Shown: positions 33,826 through 41,763 of the stretch, piece by piece
How the letters are laid out: the number at the start of each line of letters is the position of its first letter
How positions within the stretch are numbered: position 1 is the first letter of the stretch
Assembly (NCBI GenBank): GCA_017421945.1
Contig: JAFOHD010000090.1
Location: forward strand, 1-53,429
DNA: 53,429 nucleotides
Source: Alistipes sp.
GTDB lineage: Bacteria; Bacteroidota; Bacteroidia; Bacteroidales; Rikenellaceae
Direction: 5' to 3'
Notes under the pieces: generated by a model
What the model was told of the DNA's origin: nothing
The model's database searches: none
Seen by the model: only the letters and a program-made list of their open reading frames with translations
Position numbers and translations under genes: made by a program

Positions 33826-35463
33826 ATGGATATTAGAAAATTTTTGATTATAGCATTTATGTCGCTCGCTATGGTCTCATGTAGCGACGATGAGGATGGT
33901 AATGGCACCTTATTGCCAACAAACTCTATACAGATGGGTGCTGCGGGAGGTGTCGAGCAGATTAAGGTTGACATCGCAGGCCGTTGGATAGCTTCAACCG
34001 ACAACCCATGGATTACCGTTTCGCCAGCCAATGGTGTGGGTAGTGTAGTGTGTGAGTTCAAGATTGATTCGGCGCTGAATGCCGAGGCACGCCACGGCGT
34101 GGTACGTCTGCAAAACCTCTCAACATGGGAGTCTCGTGAGATAACCGTTGACCAGGAGGGTTTCCCATACACTATTGCAATTGACGATAACTCGTTTGAT
34201 ATTGACAGCTATAAAGTTGCCGAGCAGCGTTATTTCGATGTGAAGATTCGCTCAAATGTGGAGTTTGATGTTGAAATCCCCGAGGATATCAAGTGGCTCA
34301 GGCACGATGATTACAAGCTGGTGCTGAACCGTGGCCTGCGTCCACGTGAGGTGAATGTGCGCTTCCGCTGGGATATCAACACCGCCTCGGTCGAGCGTTT
34401 GGCCGAGATTAAGTTTGTGCCTCGTCAGAATGTGGAGTTGCAGCGCAGCGATGTACTCAACATCAAGCAGGAGGGTGCAGAGCCCATCATCCCCGACACA
34501 CGCTCGGGTGACTCTATTGCATTGCTTGCCATTGCCCGCAATCTGAATGTGATGTCGCAGTGGGACTCGTCGCAGCCCATGACCATGTGGAACAATGTGG
34601 TGCTGTGGGATGAGTCGATGGATGGGTGTACTCCCGAGAATGTAGGCCGTGTGAAGTCGGTTGATTTTATGCTCTTCTCTACTTCCGAGCCTCTGCCTTT
34701 TGAGGTGAGGTATCTTACGGCTGCCGATGAACTCTATTTCTTTGGTAACTCCAACACCTTCCTCAAGAGCCTTGAGCTGGGTGATGACATCTGCGAACTT
34801 ACGCAGTTGCGCCGTCTGACCGTGGGTAGCTATGGCTTGGTGTCGTTGCCCGAGAGCTTCAGCAAGTTGAAGAATCTTGAGTACCTTAACATTTGTGCCA
34901 ACAACTTCCAGACCGTACCACGTGTGTTGAACAAGCACAACTTCCCCAAGTTGCGTTCGCTTGACATTAATGCCAACCAGCGCAGTGTGGTTTACGATTT
35001 GAGCAACACCACCAAGCAGAACCTCGGCGGTTTCATCGATGAAGAGGAGTTCCCCATAGATTTGATTTTGTGGGACTTGGATACTCTGGTGATGTCGGTG
35101 AACTATTTGCAGGGTGAGTTGCCCGATTTTGAGGATGATGACCGTGTGCCTGTATATACTCAGGAGGATATTGATCGAGCTGACACCTTGCCTCAGATGC
35201 TTGCAGACCGCCGCATAAAGAAGGTTATGCCTTCGACCAAGCGTTTTGCCATCAACTACAACCGTCTCTCGGGCGATGTCCCCGATTGGCTGCTCTACCA
35301 TCCGGCACTCGACTGGTGGATACCTTATAGTCTGGTATTCAATCAGGAGGGTAAGAATCAGAAGGGTGAAATGTCGGGATTTGATAATGTCCCCGCCAAC
35401 CTGAACTACTATTACGATATATACACATCAAAGGAGCGTAAGGAGATTAACGCAGGACAGTAG
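33826..35463 (+). CDS. BACON plus leucine-rich-repeat surface lipoprotein
   Basis: The 545-residue lipoprotein (LAMVSCSDD, Cys near 19) has an N-terminal BACON-like domain (residues about 30-115; GAAGGVEQIKVDIAGRW, STDNPWITVSP) and a second beta domain to about 220. The C-terminal half has LRR units (LTQLRRLTVGSYGLVSLPESF, LKNLEYLNICANNFQTVP, FAINYNRLSGDVPDW). The last resembles plant-type LRRs with a GxIP ending. ATG 33826 is preferred over the GTG at 33820 because it starts a normal signal (MDIRKFLIIAF). It lies between another LRR protein and the S8 protease, so the three probably act on one substrate at the surface. Ligand unknown. Confidence 0.82.
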   Translation: MDIRKFLIIAFMSLAMVSCSDDEDGNGTLLPTNSIQMGAAGGVEQIKVDIAGRWIASTDNPWITVSPANGVGSVVCEFKIDSALNAEARHGVVRLQNLSTWESREITVDQEGFPYTIAIDDNSFDIDSYKVAEQRYFDVKIRSNVEFDVEIPEDIKWLRHDDYKLVLNRGLRPREVNVRFRWDINTASVERLAEIKFVPRQNVELQRSDVLNIKQEGAEPIIPDTRSGDSIALLAIARNLNVMSQWDSSQPMTMWNNVVLWDESMDGCTPENVGRVKSVDFMLFSTSEPLPFEVRYLTAADELYFFGNSNTFLKSLELGDDICELTQLRRLTVGSYGLVSLPESFSKLKNLEYLNICANNFQTVPRVLNKHNFPKLRSLDINANQRSVVYDLSNTTKQNLGGFIDEEEFPIDLILWDLDTLVMSVNYLQGELPDFEDDDRVPVYTQEDIDRADTLPQMLADRRIKKVMPSTKRFAINYNRLSGDVPDWLLYHPALDWWIPYSLVFNQEGKNQKGEMSGFDNVPANLNYYYDIYTSKERKEINAGQ

Positions 35464-35499
35464 TGTAGAGGAATTGAGGTATAGATAAACAGTGATGAT

Positions 35500-37515
35500 A
35501 TGATGAAACAACGTATATTATATGGTTTGATTCTTTTGGCGGGCATTGTGATGATGTCGTGCGCCAAGGATGAGATGCAGGATATTCAGGAGCAGCCTTA
35601 TGCCAAGGGGGAGCTGTTTGTGAAGTTCACACCCGAGGTTGCCGATATGATTGCGCAGTCACAGGTAACTCGTAGCGGCGTGGTTACGCGCAGCGGTGTG
35701 CCTGCGGTTGATGAGGTGATGGAGATTATCGGCACCTATGAGCTTGAGCGTGTGTTCCCCGTTGATGAGCAGCGTGAGGAGCTTACCCGCCAGAGCGGAC
35801 TCCATCAGTGGTATGTCGTGCGCTTCAGCGGCGATAAGGATGCCGATGAGGTTGCCCGGCAGTTCAAGACTTTGGGTGAGGTGCAGAACATTGATTTCAA
35901 CCGCACCATCAAGCGCGCCTACACAGGCAAGGCTACGCCGCTGAAGAAGTCGCAGCTTGAGCGTATCGCCATGCGTGCGACACGTGCTTCGATGAACGAC
36001 CCTCTGCTGGCCATGCAGTGGCATTTGATAAACAACGGCGATTTGTTTACTCAGGGCGAGGTGGTAAAGTCGGTCAAGGATGCCGACGTGCAGGTTGAGA
36101 AGGCCTGGGAGCGTTCTACAGGCGATGAGTCGGTTGTGGTGGCTGTGTTGGATGAGGGTGTGTTTGTTGAGCATCCCGACCTTAAGGACAACATCTGGAT
36201 TAACGAGGATGAAATCAACCGTTCAAAGCAGGATAACGATGGTAATGGCTTCTGTGGCGACTACCACGGCTACAACTTCGCCAAGAACACGGGCGTGATT
36301 ACATGGAACGACGTTTACGACTCGGGCCACGGCTCGCACGTCGCGGGTGTTATTGCAGCACAGAATGGCAACGGCGTGGGTATCAGCTCAATAGCCGGAG
36401 GTGATGCCAATGGCGGAGGTGTAAAGATTATGGTATGTCAGATTTTCTCGGGCAATGTGAGCTCGTCGAGTATCGCGGTGGCGCGTGCCATCAAGTATGC
36501 AGCCGACAATGGCGCTGTGGTGTTGCAGTGCAGCTGGGGTTACGTCTCGGGTCGTGCCAACGAGTATGATTGGGGCGAGGCTGGCTTCGCATCACAGGAG
36601 GAGTGGGAGCGAGGCGCACCACTTGAGAGGGATGCGCTGGAGTACTTCACTCACAATGCAGGCTCGCCAAGCGGCGTTATTGATGGCGGTATCGCAATCT
36701 TTGCAGGCGGTAACGAGTCGGCTCCGATGGCAGGCTATCCCGGTGCTTCGGAAGATTATGTGTCGGTTGCAGCCACAGCGGCGGACTTCACCCCTGCCGT
36801 ATATACCAACTATGGCCCCGGCACAAGCGTGTCGGCTCCGGGTGGTGACCAGGATTATTACTACGACTATGTTGATGAAGAGCATAACTATGGTGAGGTG
36901 GGTTGTATTCTCTCGACTCTGCCCTACAACGTGAGCGAGAGTGGCTATGGCTTTATGGAGGGTACCTCTATGGCTTGTCCCCATGTGTCGGGTGTCGTGG
37001 CACTTGGTATCTCTTACGCTACGCAGTTGCGCCGTCATTTCAAGGCTTCCGAGATTCAGGAGTTGCTTATTTCCACCGCTACACCTATCGATGCCTATAT
37101 ATCGGGCATTAAGGTGTATCGCCGCTATGTTGCCGACATCGGTCCCCAGCAGCCTATGCAGATTAAGCTCTCGGACTATAAGGGCATGATGGGCTCGGGT
37201 CAGGTGAACGCTGCGGCTCTGCTTGAGGCCATTGCCGGTGCGGGCGAGAAGATGCAGTTTCCCAACCTCTATGTGGCTACAAACGCTCATGTGGCAGTTG
37301 TCCCAGCCCGCTATTTCGTGGGTGGCGAGGAGCTGACCTTTGACGTGACAATTGCCGATAGCTCGGTGGCATCGTTTGAGGAGCAGGGTTCGAAGCTTGT
37401 TTTCAAGGGTCTGAAGGTGGGCTCTACGAAGGCTACCGTGAAGGCCTCGAATGGCGAGTCGCACAACTTCATCATCACCGTGCGTGATGGTGCTAATGGT
37501 AACGGCTGGTTGTAG
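35500..37515 (+). CDS. Subtilisin-like S8 serine protease lipoprotein
   Basis: The 671-residue lipoprotein (GIVMMSCAK, Cys21) is a secreted peptidase. A propeptide (about 35-130, GELFVKFTPEVADMI... QWYVVRFSG) precedes the S8 domain. The catalytic triad is complete: Asp218 in VAVLDEGVFVEHPDL, His277 in GHGSHVAGVIA and Ser490 in GTSMACPHVSG, with oxyanion Asn405 in GGNES. A Glu replaces the usual Thr of the DTG motif. The tail (about 595-665) is an Ig/Big2-like domain (VASFEEQGSKLVFKGLKVGSTKATVKA). It probably cuts proteins at the cell surface, feeding peptides to the neighbouring SusCD system. It follows the LRR gene by 36 nt, and the next gene starts 1 nt after its stop. Confidence 0.92.
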   Translation: MMKQRILYGLILLAGIVMMSCAKDEMQDIQEQPYAKGELFVKFTPEVADMIAQSQVTRSGVVTRSGVPAVDEVMEIIGTYELERVFPVDEQREELTRQSGLHQWYVVRFSGDKDADEVARQFKTLGEVQNIDFNRTIKRAYTGKATPLKKSQLERIAMRATRASMNDPLLAMQWHLINNGDLFTQGEVVKSVKDADVQVEKAWERSTGDESVVVAVLDEGVFVEHPDLKDNIWINEDEINRSKQDNDGNGFCGDYHGYNFAKNTGVITWNDVYDSGHGSHVAGVIAAQNGNGVGISSIAGGDANGGGVKIMVCQIFSGNVSSSSIAVARAIKYAADNGAVVLQCSWGYVSGRANEYDWGEAGFASQEEWERGAPLERDALEYFTHNAGSPSGVIDGGIAIFAGGNESAPMAGYPGASEDYVSVAATAADFTPAVYTNYGPGTSVSAPGGDQDYYYDYVDEEHNYGEVGCILSTLPYNVSESGYGFMEGTSMACPHVSGVVALGISYATQLRRHFKASEIQELLISTATPIDAYISGIKVYRRYVADIGPQQPMQIKLSDYKGMMGSGQVNAAALLEAIAGAGEKMQFPNLYVATNAHVAVVPARYFVGGEELTFDVTIADSSVASFEEQGSKLVFKGLKVGSTKATVKASNGESHNFIITVRDGANGNGWL

Positions 37516-37516
37516 T

Positions 37517-38305
37517 ATGCTCGGCAGTGTGATGAGATATGCGCTGATAGCGATGGCTATGCTCGGTTGCGAGGTGGCCACAGCGCAGTTGCGCCTCATC
37601 CCCAAGCAGAAGCTCGACAGCGTTGCCAATCCACGCATTGTTGAGGATGCCAGGATGCAGTTCAAGGGCGGTGCGGTGGTGTCGTTTGACACTATTGACG
37701 AGGATGCGGGCAGTTGGGAGAAGACTCTGGAGTGGCGCAATGGAAGTGATAGGACGCTTGTCGTCACACGTGTCACAACAAGCTGTTCGTGCTTGCAGGC
37801 CGTAGCCGACAAGGGTGCAGTCAGGGGTGGTGGCAGTTCAAAGTTGCTGTTACGATACTTCCCCAAAGGGCATCCGGGTAAGGTCGAGCAGCGAGTGTTT
37901 GTATATACAAACCTCTCGTCAAGCATCCCTTCATCCATCATAACCCTGCGTGGTGATGTGATACCTTCCGACGACCGCAGTGCCGACTATCCCCGCCGTC
38001 ATGGAGCGTTGCTCTTAAGACGCGACACGATAACCTTTGCGGGCGACAGGGAGCAGGTTGAGCGCATTGCGTGCCTGAATGTCGGTGAGCGAGAGTTGCG
38101 TCTTGAGGCTGATGAACTTTCATCGCGAGGCCTGACGCTTAAGACCGAGCCTGCGGTGCTTAAGGCGGGCGAGGAGGGAGACCTGGTTATTACTTATAGC
38201 CCTGTGGATGCTAATAAGCCTTTGTGGCTAAAGCTCTACATCAAGGGGCTTGCGTTGCCGTTGCGTGGGCGTGAGATTACGGTGCAGATTGAAAAGAAAA
38301 AATAA
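37517..38305 (+). CDS. DUF1573 domain protein, exported
   Basis: The 262-residue product has a signal peptide and an ASH/MSP-type beta-sandwich of the DUF1573 kind, recognisable by WEKTLEWRNGSDRTLVVTRVTTSCSCLQA with the CSC motif near residue 95, then a second similar domain to the end. The start is either ATG 37517 (right after the protease stop) or ATG 37532 (MRYALIAMAML). Cys in AMLGC might be a lipobox, or cleavage could occur after ATAQ. DUF1573 proteins are common exported Bacteroidetes proteins of unknown role. Tight coupling to the protease gene (1 nt gap) suggests they work together. Confidence 0.8.
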   Translation: MLGSVMRYALIAMAMLGCEVATAQLRLIPKQKLDSVANPRIVEDARMQFKGGAVVSFDTIDEDAGSWEKTLEWRNGSDRTLVVTRVTTSCSCLQAVADKGAVRGGGSSKLLLRYFPKGHPGKVEQRVFVYTNLSSSIPSSIITLRGDVIPSDDRSADYPRRHGALLLRRDTITFAGDREQVERIACLNVGERELRLEADELSSRGLTLKTEPAVLKAGEEGDLVITYSPVDANKPLWLKLYIKGLALPLRGREITVQIEKKK

Positions 38306-38316
38306 TAATAAGAGAT

Positions 38317-38778
38317 ATGAAAAATTTGTTGAAAAGAGCCTTTTTGGCGTTGATGGCCCTTGCTGTACTGACAGCTTGTAGTGACGATGATGTGTATCAG
38401 GAGCCTACGTTGGATGTTACGCCAAACAATATTGCAGGCACATGGTGTTTGCAGAGCTGGAGCGGCGGCGAGATGATGGAGGGCAGCTATGTCTATATCG
38501 ACTTCGTGCGTGCCGACCGCACCTACACACTCTATCAGAACCTCGACAGCCAGCAGTTGCGTACCATCACGGGCAGCTACTACATCGAGACCGATGCCGA
38601 GTATGGAGCCGTCATCCGTGGCAACTACGACTACGGCAATGGCGAGTGGTCACACCGCTACATCGTTACCGACCTCACGGCGGAGCGTATGGTGTGGACT
38701 GCCAAGGATAATGCCGACGATGTGAGTGTCTATGTGCGTAAAGAGCTCCCCGAGGGTTTCAAACCCGCCGAGGAGTAG
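38317..38778 (+). CDS. Lipocalin-like lipoprotein
   Basis: The 153-residue lipoprotein (VLTACSDDD, Cys21) has a lipocalin-like fold signature: NIAGTWCLQSW at the start of the barrel (residues 38-48), then regular strands (SYVYIDFVRADRTYTLY, ITGSYYIETD, GAVIRGNYDYG, YIVTDLTAERMVW), ending VYVRKELP. Such proteins are frequent last genes of Bacteroidetes surface loci and may bind small hydrophobic ligands or inhibit proteases; which applies here is unknown. It lies 11 nt after the DUF1573 gene and ends the locus at a strong terminator. Confidence 0.82.
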   Translation: MKNLLKRAFLALMALAVLTACSDDDVYQEPTLDVTPNNIAGTWCLQSWSGGEMMEGSYVYIDFVRADRTYTLYQNLDSQQLRTITGSYYIETDAEYGAVIRGNYDYGNGEWSHRYIVTDLTAERMVWTAKDNADDVSVYVRKELPEGFKPAEE

Positions 38779-38821
38779 TATAGACAGTATAGAGAAGAGC
38801 GTTGTTATACAAACTCTGACT

Positions 38822-38863
38822 AAGCGAGGGTGTCCAATAACTTGTTGGGCACCCTCGCTTTTG
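38822..38863 (+). terminator. Strong terminator ending the surface-protein locus
   Basis: AAGCGAGGGTG pairs perfectly with CACCCTCGCTT, extending inward through CCAA/TTGG for a 16-bp stem with one wobble, then TTTTG. It also separates the locus from the convergent pseudouridine synthase gene. Confidence 0.88.
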
Positions 38864-38889
38864 TTGCTGGCTTTACTTTGCTCCTATTT

Positions 38890-40482
38890 TCAGAACTCCG
38901 CCTTGCAGCAGAGCGAGATTGTTTTGCCCGATGTGGGGTGGGTGAACTCGATGGTTTCGGCGTGGAGCATCAGCCTGTCGCCCCCTGTGCCGTAGATGTC
39001 GTCACCCACAATAGGGGTGGCAAGACCCTGGGCATGTGCTGCATGAACACGCAACTGATGTGTGCGTCCTGTTATGGGGTAGAAGCGGACGCGTGTGTGT
39101 CCACCCTCTATGCCCTCCACCTTGTATATGGTGTGCGCCATGCGACCATCCTCGGCCACCATCTGTCGTGGACGATGCTCGTAGTCAAGTTTCAGGGGCA
39201 GGCGTATCTCGCCCTCCTGAGGCTCTATTATGCCCTCAAGCAGTGCCACATAACTCTTCCTGACGCTGCGCCCGATGAACTGCTTTTGCAACGCCTCGTG
39301 CGCCGATTTGTTCTTGGCTATGATGAGTATGCCCGAAGTGGATTGGTCGAGGCGGTGGACAATCATCGCCTCGGCATAGCGCTCCGTGGCCCACTCCTCG
39401 GCAGAGCGCACACCCGACTTGCCACGCACCGAGAGCATGCCTGAAGGCTTGTTGATGGCTACCAGCTCATCATCCTCCCATAGGATTGTGGGCTCGGGGG
39501 GCGTAATCTCCATAAGTGGGTTGGGCTCGACATTCAATCCCTGGAGCATATGCCCAAGTATGGGTTTGCACTTGCTGTTGCACGAGGGGTAGAATGTGCC
39601 GTGCTTGCGCACCTCGCCCTTGGGGGAGTTGCCCCACCAGAATTCGGCCATGCAGAGGGGCTCAAAACCGTTTTTATAGGCATATTGCAGCAATTTGGGT
39701 GCGGCGCACTCACCTGCGCCGGCTGGTGGTATGCGCTGCGCAGTGGGGGCAAATATCTCACACAGGTCTTTCTCCTCGCCCATGGCATTGAGCATGCGAA
39801 ACTCGGCAAACAGAGCCATCTGCAAATCGGCCGAGCGTGAGTGGCGCACCTGCTTCAATGCTTCAATCTCCTCCTCTATCTCCTGCACCATGCGCTCGGC
39901 CTCTGCCAAACGCTCCTTGGCGGTACGCTTCTGACGTTGTGCCGTGGCATTGTCGCGCTGTGATGAGAGTATGAGTTCCTGATTGTTGTAGTCGCCCTCC
40001 TGTCGTAGCCTATCACGCGCAGCCTTGCCCTCGGCAAGCCACTCCTTTATGCGGCGCAGCTCGGTGGCGTGCTCCGCCCTTGCAAGTTCAAGGTGCTGCC
40101 TTGCCATGCGCAGCCCCTCGCTGTCCTGCATCTTTGCAATGATGTTGTTTATCTCTGAAATGGCCGCCTCCTCACGTTTGAAAAAATCGTCGGGCTGCAA
40201 CATGTCATACACCGCCGGTACAAAGTAGGGGTGGTTGTTGCTGCCCGCTATGTTACCCGAGAAGGCTGCAAGAAATCCCATCTCGCCTGCCCGCCTTACA
40301 ACCAGCACACCGAACATCTTACCCTGCATAAGCTCCTCGTGCCACTTGGTCTGGGTGTGCAGATATTGCTGCACCTCATGTGCCGCTGCAACACACAGCG
40401 GGTGTGGAGTGTAGTGGAAAGGGTAGGTGAAGAGCGCGGGTGGCTCTATGCCCTCAATGTCGGAGAGGAAGCGGTGCAGCAT
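38890..40482 (-). CDS. RluA family pseudouridine synthase with long N-terminal extension
   Basis: RluA enzymes convert uridine to pseudouridine in rRNA or tRNA. The C-terminal third of the 530-residue protein is a full RluA domain: EDDELVAINKPSGMLSV, the catalytic Asp in MIVHRLDQSTSG, RKSYVALLEG, and TGRTHQLRVHAAH. The N-terminal 310 residues are extra. A region with Cys positions (LCMAEFWWG, YPSCNSKCKPILGHML) lies just before the catalytic domain, and a highly charged coiled coil at about 110-225 lies before that. ATG 40482 is chosen because the upstream in-frame codon at 40503 is GTG and the -7 box lies at 40506-40513, too close for that start. The RNA target cannot be read. Confidence 0.88.
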   Translation of the reverse strand: MLHRFLSDIEGIEPPALFTYPFHYTPHPLCVAAAHEVQQYLHTQTKWHEELMQGKMFGVLVVRRAGEMGFLAAFSGNIAGSNNHPYFVPAVYDMLQPDDFFKREEAAISEINNIIAKMQDSEGLRMARQHLELARAEHATELRRIKEWLAEGKAARDRLRQEGDYNNQELILSSQRDNATAQRQKRTAKERLAEAERMVQEIEEEIEALKQVRHSRSADLQMALFAEFRMLNAMGEEKDLCEIFAPTAQRIPPAGAGECAAPKLLQYAYKNGFEPLCMAEFWWGNSPKGEVRKHGTFYPSCNSKCKPILGHMLQGLNVEPNPLMEITPPEPTILWEDDELVAINKPSGMLSVRGKSGVRSAEEWATERYAEAMIVHRLDQSTSGILIIAKNKSAHEALQKQFIGRSVRKSYVALLEGIIEPQEGEIRLPLKLDYEHRPRQMVAEDGRMAHTIYKVEGIEGGHTRVRFYPITGRTHQLRVHAAHAQGLATPIVGDDIYGTGGDRLMLHAETIEFTHPTSGKTISLCCKAEF

Positions 40483-40505
40483 CGTTTTTTGAAAAATATT
40501 CACTG

Positions 40506-40513
40506 CAAAGATA
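40506..40513 (-). promoter_or_regulatory. -7 element of the pseudouridine synthase gene
   Basis: Minus strand TATCTTTG (40513-40506). Transcription from it would start near 40500, which decides for the ATG at 40482. On the plus strand a weaker TAGCTTTA at 40534-40541 may serve the sigma factor gene. Confidence 0.5.
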
Positions 40514-40604
40514 ATTTTTTATCGGAAATTTTGTAGCTTTATGTGAAAAATTGCGACTAACGTAGTGAAGGAATATTATTCAGAAGGTTTAGGAAAGGTG
40601 TGAA

Positions 40605-41078
40605 ATGAGTGAGTTGGAACAAGAGTTTGCCCGCATAGTCAAGGAGCATAAGGATACCATATACATGGTCTGCTACATGTTCTCGAAGGATAGTGGTGAG
40701 GTGCAGGATTTGTATCAGGAGTGCCTGATAAATTTGTGGAAGAGCATATCGTCGTTTGAGGGGCGCAGCAATCTGCGCACGTGGATATGGCGTGTGAGCC
40801 TTAACACGTGCATCTCGGCCGACAGGAAGAAACGCCGCCGTGGCTCTCTGCCGCTGGAGATGGATATCGACCTCTACAACGACACCGACCACGAAACCCG
40901 CCAGGTGAAGATGCTGCACGAGCGCATCAGCAAGCTGGGGCCCTTCGACCGTGCCATCATCATGCTATGGCTCGAGAACATGAGCTACGAGGAGATTGGT
41001 GCCATAGTGGGTATCTCGACAAGGAATGTGTCGGTCAGATTATTCAGAATCAAGGAACAACTAAAACAGATGAAATAA
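40605..41078 (+). CDS. ECF-type RNA polymerase sigma factor
   Basis: The 157-residue protein has sigma region 2 (residues about 8-75: YMVCYMFSKDSGEVQDLYQECLINLWKSISSFEGRSNLRTWIWRVSLNTC) and region 4 (about 98-152: FDRAIIMLWLENMSYEEIGAIVGISTRNVSVRLFRIKEQL, with the helix-turn-helix). Region 3 is absent, as in ECF factors. It would direct RNA polymerase to a small stress or envelope regulon. The next gene starts 2 nt after its stop and encodes a four-TM protein instead of a FecR-like anti-sigma, so that protein is the candidate regulator. Confidence 0.93.
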   Translation: MSELEQEFARIVKEHKDTIYMVCYMFSKDSGEVQDLYQECLINLWKSISSFEGRSNLRTWIWRVSLNTCISADRKKRRRGSLPLEMDIDLYNDTDHETRQVKMLHERISKLGPFDRAIIMLWLENMSYEEIGAIVGISTRNVSVRLFRIKEQLKQMK

Positions 41079-41080
41079 CA

Positions 41081-41680
41081 ATGAGTCTGGAATTCAACAT
41101 AAACGAACACGAAGAACTTGAGCAGATGCGCGAACAGTTGGCCACGTTGCGCAGCAAACTCGAAGCGCAGCAAATCGTGAGCGAGAAGATGATTCTCAAT
41201 GCCATCAGGTCGAGTTTGAGCAATATTAACCGCCGAGGTATATTCTTCTCGATTTTCAGCCTTTTGTCAATTCCGTTTTGTTGCGGAATATTCTATTCGA
41301 TGGGCTATTCCGAGGGATTTGTTTTAGGTACGGGCATTATGCTGTTTATATGTCTATGTGCTACCATTTATGTTCATGTGGGTTTGCGTGTGGCAGATGT
41401 GTCGCGAGGTAATATGGTAGAGGTGGGACGAAGAGTCCTGCGCCTGCGCAAGCAGTACATCTACTGGCATTTGTGGAGCGTGCCCATGATTGTTGTGTGG
41501 GGATATTTTCTCTATTGTGAGGTGTGTGTGATATACCCCGACCCATATATGCGTAACGGCTTTCTTATCGGAGCATTGGTTGGCGGTGTGATTGGTGCTG
41601 CGATAGGTCTGTGGCAACACTTCAAGGTGCTGCGCATGGCCGATGAGGTGCTCGGTCACATCAACGAGTTACAGGAATAG
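41081..41680 (+). CDS. Four-TM protein coupled to the ECF sigma factor (putative anti-sigma)
   Basis: The 199-residue protein begins with a charged coiled-coil segment (residues 5-40; EHEELEQMREQLATLRSKLEAQQ), then four predicted membrane helices (about 56-72, 80-100, 128-148 and 160-180) and a short charged tail. Two helices are Gly-rich (IGALVGGVIGAAIGLW). The cytoplasmic N-terminus is well placed to bind the sigma factor, and the 2-nt gap means translational coupling. It lacks the zinc HxxxCxxC motif and FecR domains of known anti-sigma factors. The role as anti-sigma is inference from position; otherwise unrecognised. Confidence 0.72.
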   Translation: MSLEFNINEHEELEQMREQLATLRSKLEAQQIVSEKMILNAIRSSLSNINRRGIFFSIFSLLSIPFCCGIFYSMGYSEGFVLGTGIMLFICLCATIYVHVGLRVADVSRGNMVEVGRRVLRLRKQYIYWHLWSVPMIVVWGYFLYCEVCVIYPDPYMRNGFLIGALVGGVIGAAIGLWQHFKVLRMADEVLGHINELQE

Positions 41681-41714
41681 ACCCTTCCTAACCTACTTTT
41701 TTCTATAAAAAAGG

Positions 41715-41743
41715 CCCCGAATCTGCATTGCGCAGGTTCGGGG
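41715..41743 (-). terminator. Terminator for the antiporter operon
   Basis: CCCCGAATCTGC pairs with GCAGGTTCGGGG (one wobble, 5-nt loop). On the minus strand the hairpin is followed by CCTTTTTTA, a proper U-tract; on the plus strand the tail is weaker, but it may also stop the sigma-factor transcript. Confidence 0.82.
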
Positions 41744-41763
41744 TAAATGTTTCAGTGATGCCA

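Noticed and set aside
36592..37941. A 449-residue minus-strand frame and other long antisense frames (5738-6550, 19295-20224, 34252-35301, 45338-46294)
   Set aside because: All mirror strongly recognised plus-strand genes and show shadow-frame composition.
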